5,033 nt of DNA from Chloroflexota bacterium (GTDB lineage Bacteria; Chloroflexota; Dormibacteria; CF-121), in the NCBI GenBank assembly GCA_005880605.1, contig VBIS01000184.1, positions 1 to 5,033 of the forward strand. Reading direction: 5' to 3'. Numbering within the stretch: the stretch's first letter is position 1; every line of letters begins with the position of its first letter. The notes below the pieces were generated by a model that searched no databases, was not told where the DNA came from, and worked only from the letters and a program-made list of their open reading frames with translations. Position numbers and translations under genes: made by a program. Shown one piece after another: positions 1 to 5,033 of this stretch.

Positions 1-699
1 GACCACCTTGCCGCCGTACAACAGAATGATGTGGTCGCCGATGTTGAAACACGATTTGATGTCGTGGCTGATCACGACGCCGGTCGACTTGTACTTCTGC
101 TGAATCTGTTTGATCAAATCGCAGAGTAGAGCGGTGCGCACCGGGTCGAGCCCGGAGTCCGGCTCGTCGAAGAGCAGCAGCTCCGGCTCCAGCACCAGCG
201 CCCGGGCGAAGCCCGCGCGCTTGCGCATGCCACCGGACAGCTCGTTCGGCATCTTGGTTACGGCTTCGCTGAGCCCAACCTCGTCGAGCCGCTGCATAAC
301 GATCTCCCTGATCTCCTTCTCGGACTTCTTCGTGTGCTGGCGGAGGGGGAAGGCGACGTTGTCGTACAGATTCATGGAGCTGAACAGCGCGCCATCCTGG
401 AAGAGCATGCCGACGTTGCGGCGGAGCTCGAGCAGCTCGTCCTCGCTCAGGCGGGGGACGCTCTTGCCGGCGACGCGGATGTCGCCGCTGTCCGGGTAGA
501 GCAGCCCGACGACGTGACGCAGCAGGACGCTCTTCCCTGTCCCCGACGGCCCCATGACGACCGAGATCTTTCCTGCGGGGATCTGGCAGGTGACCCCCTC
601 GAGGACCGTCTTGCCCTCGAAGGCCTTGTGAAGGTCTTTCACCTCGACCATGTATTCGCCGTTCCTGGCCGCTGCGCTCGACCCGCCGTTGTTCAACAT
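1..699 (-). CDS. Mce/Mla-type ABC transporter ATP-binding protein (MceG/Mkl/MlaF family), 3' end outside window
   Basis: This is the cytoplasmic ATPase that would power the two YrbE permeases encoded just upstream in an Mce-type lipid transporter. 233 codons are visible, and the frame stays open to the left edge. Visible motifs are Walker A GPSGTGKS (residues 50-57), Q-loop LFQDGALFSSM (Q101), signature LSGGMRKRAGFARAL (154-168), Walker B LLLFDEP (174-180), D-loop SGLD (182-185) and H-loop SHD (H212). The wording around the Q-loop, signature and Walker B is typical of actinobacterial Mkl/MceG; this is family knowledge from memory, not a search. The ATG at 699 is preferred because AGAGG (711-707) lies 7 nt upstream and the start is 10 nt after the stop of the permease. 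A second in-frame ATG at 651 (M17) would remove a 16-residue variable N-terminus. Up to about 100 C-terminal residues may be missing beyond the edge. Function is confident at family level; the lipid substrate is unknown. Confidence 0.93.
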   Translation of the reverse strand, partial: MLNNGGSSAAARNGEYMVEVKDLHKAFEGKTVLEGVTCQIPAGKISVVMGPSGTGKSVLLRHVVGLLYPDSGDIRVAGKSVPRLSEDELLELRRNVGMLFQDGALFSSMNLYDNVAFPLRQHTKKSEKEIREIVMQRLDEVGLSEAVTKMPNELSGGMRKRAGFARALVLEPELLLFDEPDSGLDPVRTALLCDLIKQIQQKYKSTGVVISHDIKSCFNIGDHIILLYGGKVV

Positions 700-709
700 G
701 TTTTGACCT

Positions 710-1555
710 CTAAGAGGGGAGCGGAAGATTCGGGTTCGTGCCCCAGAAGATCTGGGTGAGGATGGCGTTGACGACCACGATCATCACCAGGCTGATCGCC
801 ATCGTCTTGGCGACCGCCCGCCCGATGCCGACCGCGCCGCCCTTGACGTGGTAGCCGTAGTAGACCCCGACACAGATGACGAGAAAGGCGAAGGTCACCG
901 CCTTGATCAGCGAGTAGCCGAAGTCGGTGAGATTGCTGAAGCGCCAGAAGTAGGAGAAGTAGACGCCGTTCGAGACCAGCCCGATCTGGAGGCGCTGCAC
1001 CACCCAGCTGGCGAAGAAGCTGGTGCCCAGCGCCAGCACGTACATCAGGGGAAGCACGAGCAGCGCCGCCACCATGCGGGTGGTGACCAGGAAGGGAACC
1101 GAGGGCACGCCCATCGTCTCCAGCGCGTCGATCTCTTCGTTGATCCGCATCGTTCCCAGCTCCGCCACCAGCCCGCAGCCGACCTTGGCGCCGATGGCAA
1201 AGCCGAAGAAGATGGGCGTGATCTCGCGCATGTCGCAGAGCGCGTTGAAGACGCCGGCCAGGCTTTCCGCCCCGCCGAGCTGATGCAGCGAGTAGTAGGC
1301 CTCGACCGAGCACTCCGAGCCGCTGAAGTAGGTCATGACCAGCGCCACCGGGGTGGAGCCGACGGCGAGGAAGGCCGCGTACCACCAGATCTCCTTGCGG
1401 TAGCCCAGCGCCCGCGGGATGGCGCGCAGCGCGCTCAGCGCAAAGAGCACGATCTGCCCGAGGACGTCGAAGAGGTCGAGGCCGGGCGCCCAGAAGCGGC
1501 GCGGGACCGGCCCGAACTGGTGCGCCGGCGGCCGGATCGTGGTGCTGGTCGCCAT
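710..1555 (-). CDS. YrbE/MlaE-family permease B of an Mce-type lipid transporter
   Basis: A 281-residue inner-membrane permease, the second of a tandem YrbE pair that would form the transmembrane channel of an Mce lipid importer. The MlaE-family core is visible: a glycine-rich segment followed by AELGTMRINEEIDALETMGV (residues 131-150), the cytoplasmic coupling stretch that contacts the ATPase. Hydrophobic segments lie at about 56-76, 112-133, 160-185, 215-235 and 250-270, and a VKGGAVGIGRAVAKT stretch (237-251) matches the conserved region before the last helix. The ATG at 1555 overlaps the TGA of permease A by one base (TGATG), which points to translational coupling; no clear Shine-Dalgarno is present. 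A longer reading from 1642 would add 29 residues overlapping permease A and is not favoured. The gene ends with TAG at 712-710, 10 nt before the ATPase start. It is probably YrbE subunit B by order. Substrate is not determinable. Confidence 0.93.
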   Translation of the reverse strand: MATSTTIRPPAHQFGPVPRRFWAPGLDLFDVLGQIVLFALSALRAIPRALGYRKEIWWYAAFLAVGSTPVALVMTYFSGSECSVEAYYSLHQLGGAESLAGVFNALCDMREITPIFFGFAIGAKVGCGLVAELGTMRINEEIDALETMGVPSVPFLVTTRMVAALLVLPLMYVLALGTSFFASWVVQRLQIGLVSNGVYFSYFWRFSNLTDFGYSLIKAVTFAFLVICVGVYYGYHVKGGAVGIGRAVAKTMAISLVMIVVVNAILTQIFWGTNPNLPLPS

Positions 1556-2361
1556 CAGCGCAGCACGTTCTGGCTGTGGAACAACGCCAGAACGGTAGGG
1601 GTGTAGAGATACTCCAGCGCCTGGATCCCGACGAAGCACCAAACGACGCCGGAGTGAACGGCGCGCGCCACACCTTCGGCGCCCCCCTTGGCGCTGATAC
1701 CTTTATAGATGCAGATGGCGGCGACGAGCGCGCCAAACAGAATGCACTTGATCTCGCCACCGAAGAGATCGACCAGGGTGCCCTGGGTGAAGAAACTGGC
1801 CAGAAACGCGCCAGGATTGACCCCCACCACCGCGACCGCGATGAAAAACCCGGACAGCGTGGTGAAGACGATCATCGGCACGTTGTAAAGCGCGGTCATG
1901 ACCATCAGCGCCAGCGCGCGCGGCACCACGATGAAGAGCACGTTGGAGAGGCCCATCACGCTCAGTGCCTCGAGCTCTTGTCGGACCTGCCGCGCCCCCA
2001 GGTCGGCGACGATCGCCGTACCGCTGACGGCGGCGATCATCAGCCCGGTGGCGACCGGCGAAAATTCGCGGACGTTGGCCATGACGGTAAAGCCACCCAG
2101 CCGCCACTCGCTGTTGGCGGCGGCAAAGAAGTGGCCCGCCTCGAGCGAGACGATCACGCCCCAGCCGACGCCGGTGAGCAGGAGCGGAATGAAATTGGCG
2201 GTCAGGATGAAGCGGCACTGATCGAAGAATTCCTTCCAGTAGAAGGGCCGGCGGACGGCGCCGCGCAAAGCCGCGCGGAAGAGGAGCGTAAGCTCCCCGA
2301 CGTTGGTTGCGGCCCGACGGGCGCGCCCGACTATGGCGCCACCCCCGACGAGCACTCCCAT
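1555..2361 (-). CDS. YrbE/MlaE-family permease A, first gene of the Mce-type operon
   Basis: A 268-residue integral membrane protein and the first gene of the leftward operon. It carries the MlaE-family signature in ADLGARQVRQELEALSVMGL (residues 119-138), with Gly122, Glu129, Ala132-Leu133 and Gly137 in the usual places. A second conserved stretch, CIYKGISAKGGAEGVARAV, lies at 217-235. Hydrophobic segments are at about 50-72, 100-120, 140-165, 165-182, 205-218 and 238-260. The amphipathic RRPFYWKEFFDQCRF region (38-51) is typical of the family N-terminus. With permease B it should make a heterodimeric channel; paired, non-identical YrbE proteins are normal for Mce loci. The start is uncertain: ATG at 2361 has an AGGG element 5 nt upstream, while an in-frame GTG at 2367 would add two residues. 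Both lie in or beside a 7-bp hairpin. The stop overlaps the start of permease B by one base. Confidence 0.93.
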   Translation of the reverse strand: MGVLVGGGAIVGRARRAATNVGELTLLFRAALRGAVRRPFYWKEFFDQCRFILTANFIPLLLTGVGWGVIVSLEAGHFFAAANSEWRLGGFTVMANVREFSPVATGLMIAAVSGTAIVADLGARQVRQELEALSVMGLSNVLFIVVPRALALMVMTALYNVPMIVFTTLSGFFIAVAVVGVNPGAFLASFFTQGTLVDLFGGEIKCILFGALVAAICIYKGISAKGGAEGVARAVHSGVVWCFVGIQALEYLYTPTVLALFHSQNVLR

Positions 2362-2362
2362 T

Positions 2363-2379
2363 GCCACCCTGCGGGTGGC
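2363..2379 (-). promoter_or_regulatory. Hairpin in the translation-initiation region of permease A
   Basis: GCCACCC (2363-2369), a 3-nt loop TGC, and GGGTGGC (2373-2379) form a perfect 7-bp inverted repeat. In the leftward mRNA the stem ends one base before the ATG at 2361 and contains both the only SD-like element (AGGG) and the alternative GTG start. A stem here would be expected to limit translation of the whole coupled operon. The repeat is seen directly; the regulatory role is inference. It has no U-tract, so it is unlikely to be a terminator. Confidence 0.45.
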
Positions 2380-2400
2380 TGCTCACCCATCCCAGATCAT

Positions 2401-2408
2401 TGTATACA
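2401..2408. promoter_or_regulatory. 8-bp palindrome TGTATACA, candidate operator
   Basis: TGTATACA is a perfect palindrome that overlaps the putative -10 of the leftward operon and lies between the two divergent operons. Short palindromes over a -10 can be repressor half-sites, but eight bases alone is weak evidence and no second copy was found nearby. Confidence 0.2.
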
Positions 2409-2429
2409 CGCTCCCACACATATCCTTAA
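2401..2429 (-). promoter_or_regulatory. Possible promoter of the leftward Mce-type operon
   Basis: On the minus strand TTAAGG (2429-2424), a 17-nt spacer and TATACA (2406-2401) give a weak sigma-70-like pair 40 nt upstream of the permease A ATG at 2361. The spacing is right. The -10 matches four of six consensus positions and the -35 only about half. The surrounding 2395-2450 is the most AT-rich piece of the window, which fits a promoter. Consensus rules for this phylum are not known, so this is tentative. Confidence 0.3.
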
Positions 2430-2583
2430 CCCCCAAATCACACGTAGCAGGGATGCCAGAATGGTGCTTCGCGGATCACCCAGGGTCGCCCGGCGAGTCC
2501 GGCCTCCACTTATCCACACGTTTTCAAGGCCCCACCTTTGACGGGCTGTCACACCTGGGGCGCCGGCGGTGCTTGGGAAGTAG
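2430..2583. other. Rest of divergent intergenic region; no clear rightward promoter
   Basis: Apart from the DnaA-box match, no confident element is visible. TTGACG at 2538-2543 looks like a good -35, but 16-18 bases downstream the sequence is GC-only (about 2560-2567) with no -10. No GGAAC-type ECF -35 was found by eye. The sigma operon promoter therefore either follows an unfamiliar consensus, possibly that of the encoded sigma factor itself, or is missed. No protein-coding character was seen here. Confidence 0.4.
2510..2518 (+). other. Perfect consensus DnaA-box sequence
   Basis: TTATCCACA is the exact high-affinity DnaA box of well-studied bacteria. It sits in the divergent intergenic region 66 bases upstream of the sigma factor ATG. 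A given 9-mer is expected on either strand of 5 kb well under once (about 0.04 times at even base composition). There is no cluster of boxes, no dnaA/dnaN neighbour and no long AT-rich unwinding element, so it is not an origin. It could be a DnaA-controlled promoter site or chance. Confidence 0.35.
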
Positions 2584-3147
2584 ATGCTGCAGACCGAGGC
2601 CTGGCGCCCGCGGGTAACCCGGATACCGGAAAGGGCGATTAGTCCACTGGTGCCGGATCCATTCGAGCGGCTGTTTTTGGAGGAATATCCGAAGGTCGTC
2701 GCCATCGCCTATCGGGTGCTTGCGGATCGCTCGGCGGCGGAGGACGTCGCCCAGGATGTCTTCCTCAAGTTTCACCGCCGGGTCTCCCTGGGGGATGAGC
2801 GCGCTGCCGGCTGGTTACACGCGGCCGCCGTCCACTCGGCATTGAACGTGATTCGCGGCGAGCGCCGGCGTACCCAGCGCGAGACCGCGCATGCCCTCGA
2901 TCCGGCGCAACCGCCGCTCGCTAATCCGGAGCGGCTGGCGGTGGAAGCCGAAGACCGCCGGGAAGTACAGCGCGCGCTCAGCAGGTTGCCGCAGCGAACC
3001 GCGGCGCTGCTGATGTTGCGCTACAGCGGACTGAGCTACGCCGAGGTTGCAACCGCGCTGGGCATGAAGGTTGGAAACGTGGGAACGCTGCTGCGCCGGG
3101 CTGAAGAGGCTCTGCGCAAGGAGGTCAATCGTGCGACACCTGAGTGA
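2584..3147 (+). CDS. ECF-type RNA polymerase sigma factor
   Basis: A 187-residue alternative sigma factor that would direct core RNA polymerase to a small regulon. Region 2 spans about residues 27-98: FERLFLEEYPKVVAIAYRVL, the core-binding AAEDVAQDVF (51-60), and W77 followed by the basic RGERRR (91-96) for -10 recognition. Region 4 spans about 125-180: a LPQRTAALLMLRY helix, then the helix-turn-helix GLSYAEVATALGMKVGNVGTLLRRAEEAL (149-177). The recognition helix carries VGTLLRRAEEAL in place of the common V-K-x-R-L-x-R-A-R form, a variant I associate with some Acidobacteria, Verrucomicrobia and Chloroflexi-like ECFs from memory. The ATG at 2584 has GGGAAG only 3 nt upstream, which is too close to be ideal. 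A GTG at 2650 (V23) would remove an unconserved leader of 22 residues and start close to region 2, so the N-terminus is uncertain. The last 17 nt overlap the anti-sigma gene. Confidence 0.93.
   Translation: MLQTEAWRPRVTRIPERAISPLVPDPFERLFLEEYPKVVAIAYRVLADRSAAEDVAQDVFLKFHRRVSLGDERAAGWLHAAAVHSALNVIRGERRRTQRETAHALDPAQPPLANPERLAVEAEDRREVQRALSRLPQRTAALLMLRYSGLSYAEVATALGMKVGNVGTLLRRAEEALRKEVNRATPE
3118..3125 (+). promoter_or_regulatory. Near-perfect ribosome binding site that fixes the anti-sigma start
   Basis: AAGGAGGT lies inside the 3' end of the sigma factor gene, with its GGAGG core 6 nt before the GTG at 3131. It matches the complement of the 16S rRNA tail over eight bases and is by far the strongest Shine-Dalgarno in the window. 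It selects GTG 3131 over the upstream in-frame ATG at 3071, which would add 20 residues without family character. Confidence 0.85.
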
Positions 3148-4246
3148 CGGAACGCTTCGACGGATCTACGACGAGCCACTGGCGCTGACGTCGGTGGACC
3201 AGGCGCACTTCGAAGGCTGCGCCGCCTGCAAGGCGCGCTTCGAGTCGATCGCCAATGCGGCTCGGGCGACGGCAACCCTATTGAACGTACCGGCGTTCAC
3301 ACCGGAGCCGGTGGCGGCTCTGCGATCGATGCGGGTGCGGATGCAAGGGGAGGAGGCGGCCAACCCGCCGCGCTGGTACGAGCGCTGGATCGAGCGGGTC
3401 ACGCCCCGCCGGCGTCCGATCGCCACCCCGGCAGTCGCCGTGCTGCTGGCGGGTGCGCTGCTGACCGGCGTGACCGCGACCGGGGCGGCAGAAGGATGGT
3501 TTCGGGTCTTCGAGCCGCGCACCGTTGCGCCGGTGCAGGTCTCCGCTTCGGACTTCGCCACCACCGGCAAGCTGTTGGATTACGGCGAGGTGAAATGGCT
3601 GCCAGGCCCGCCGACCATTCAGCCGCTCAGCGATGCGACCGTGGCGGCGGCGCAGTCGGGGCTGCCGGTCCTGGTGCCGGCCTCCCTGCCCAACGGCGTG
3701 GTGGGCCCGGTGAGCTTTGGCGTGGTCTCACACGCGACGGGGTCGCTGACCCTCGACGCGGAGCGGCTGCGCGCCTCGGCGGCGAAGAACGGGGTGCATG
3801 TGAACCCCATGCCGGCGAAACTCAACGGCAGCAAGCTGGTCGTCAACGGCGGTCCGGCGCTACTCGAGGCGTGGGGCCTCTCGGCCGGCGCCAATCAGAA
3901 CCAGGTCCCGACGCTGGTGATCCTGCAGACGCGGGTGCCGACGGTTGATTCCACCGGCGCGACCGCCGCCGAGTTGGAGGCGTACCTGCTTTCGCAACCG
4001 GGTGTGCCACCCGACATCGCGGCGCAGATCAGGGCCATCAAAGACCCGTCGAGCACGCTGCCGATTCCAATCCCGAAGGGGCTGGCGACGACGGAACCGG
4101 TACAGATCAATGGCGTGCCAGGGGGGCTGCTCATCAAGGCGGTCGTCGGGGCCGGTGTGGTCTGGCAGAAGAATGGCGTAATCTACGCCGTCGGAGGCCA
4201 GCTCACTCCCGACCAGGTGCTCGCCATTGCAACGTCCCTCCACTGA
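3131..4246 (+). CDS. Zinc-finger membrane anti-sigma factor with large extracytoplasmic domain
   Basis: A 371-residue protein expected to hold the adjacent sigma factor inactive at the membrane. The N-terminal cytoplasmic part starts HLSDGTLRRIYDEP and carries a zinc-binding anti-sigma motif H26-x3-C30-x2-C33 (HFEGCAAC). A basic stretch, RWYERWIERVTPRRR (81-95), precedes one transmembrane segment (about 97-119, PIATPAVAVLLAGALLTG), giving an N-in topology. About 250 residues lie outside the membrane. The C-terminal 45 or so (NGVPGGLLIKA, then VWQKNGVIYAVGGQLTPDQVLAIATSL, 344-370) resembles the DUF4367-type end found in many sensor/anti-sigma proteins, recognised by eye only. The GTG start is chosen because of the strong ribosome binding site at 3118-3125. 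It overlaps the sigma gene by 17 nt, so the two are almost certainly translated together and at a set ratio. The signal sensed is unknown. The alternative, a non-regulatory membrane protein, is less likely given the neighbour and zinc motif. Confidence 0.85.
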   Translation: MRHLSDGTLRRIYDEPLALTSVDQAHFEGCAACKARFESIANAARATATLLNVPAFTPEPVAALRSMRVRMQGEEAANPPRWYERWIERVTPRRRPIATPAVAVLLAGALLTGVTATGAAEGWFRVFEPRTVAPVQVSASDFATTGKLLDYGEVKWLPGPPTIQPLSDATVAAAQSGLPVLVPASLPNGVVGPVSFGVVSHATGSLTLDAERLRASAAKNGVHVNPMPAKLNGSKLVVNGGPALLEAWGLSAGANQNQVPTLVILQTRVPTVDSTGATAAELEAYLLSQPGVPPDIAAQIRAIKDPSSTLPIPIPKGLATTEPVQINGVPGGLLIKAVVGAGVVWQKNGVIYAVGGQLTPDQVLAIATSLH

Positions 4247-4262
4247 TCCCAATCTGAACCCG

Positions 4263-5033
<771 letters not shown>

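Noticed and set aside
693..1760. Long minus-strand reading frame (355 codons) overlapping both permeases
   Set aside because: It is in another frame from the permeases, and its translation is rich in Arg, Gly, Ala and His with no domain. The 281-residue permease B in the same place has clear MlaE motifs and membrane segments, so this is a GC-rich shadow.
1576..2541. Plus-strand reading frame of 321 codons antisense to permease A
   Set aside because: Its translation is Asp/His/Arg/Gly-rich and unstructured, with no start signal. It is the antisense of a well-supported membrane protein gene.
2538..2567. Sigma-70 promoter with TTGACG as -35 for the sigma operon
   Set aside because: Positions 2560-2567, where a -10 should lie, are all G or C, so there is no second element.
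2510..2583. Replication origin suggested by the DnaA box
   Set aside because: There is only one box, no AT-rich unwinding element, and no dnaA, dnaN, parA or rpmH neighbour.
3071..3130. ATG at 3071 as start of the anti-sigma gene (391 residues)
   Set aside because: It would add 20 Arg/Cys-rich residues read out of frame through the sigma factor helix-turn-helix. GTG 3131 has a near-perfect SD 6 nt upstream and begins with the typical HLSDGTLRR sequence.
4247..4262. Terminator or promoter between anti-sigma gene and exporter ATPase
   Set aside because: The gap is only 16 nt with no inverted repeat or U-tract, which is better explained as an intra-operon junction.

Overview
The window looks like a chromosomal stretch from a GC-rich (roughly 63-65 % by eye) bacterium. 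It is fully packed with genes apart from one divergent intergenic region of about 220 bp. The left half is most like actinobacterial Mce lipid-import loci: paired YrbE permeases and an Mkl/MceG-type ATPase with SGGMRKRAGFARAL and FDEPDSGLDPVRTALL motifs. The right half has an ECF-type sigma factor with an unusual region 4 ending and a large membrane anti-sigma protein, of a kind I associate with uncultured soil Actinobacteriota and Chloroflexota/Dormibacterota-like lineages. That placement is an inference. No rRNA or other marker gene is present to fix the phylum.

Left block, minus strand (2361 down to 1, running off the left edge): yrbE-like permease A, yrbE-like permease B, then an ABC ATPase. 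A and B are joined by a TGATG stop/start overlap, and B and the ATPase are separated by 10 nt. This is the permease/ATPase core of an Mce (MlaFE-like) transporter. The Mce substrate-binding proteins are expected just beyond the left edge but are not visible here.

Intergenic region (2362-2583): it separates two divergent operons. It holds a possible weak promoter for the Mce operon, an 8-bp palindrome (TGTATACA), a perfect consensus DnaA-box sequence (TTATCCACA), and a 7-bp hairpin directly in front of the first permease start codon. No convincing promoter was found for the rightward operon.

Right block, plus strand (2584 to the right edge): an ECF-type RNA polymerase sigma factor, a zinc-finger membrane anti-sigma factor overlapping it by 17 nt and translated from a near-perfect ribosome binding site, and 16 nt later an ABC-2-type exporter ATPase that runs off the right edge. 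The arrangement suggests that a membrane-sensing sigma/anti-sigma pair is co-transcribed with an export system, whose permease should follow to the right.

No mobile element, tRNA, rRNA, CRISPR array or intrinsic terminator was seen. The gene families are all recognisable. The less ordinary points are the big extracytoplasmic domain of the anti-sigma factor, its coupling to an exporter, and the structured start region of the Mce operon.
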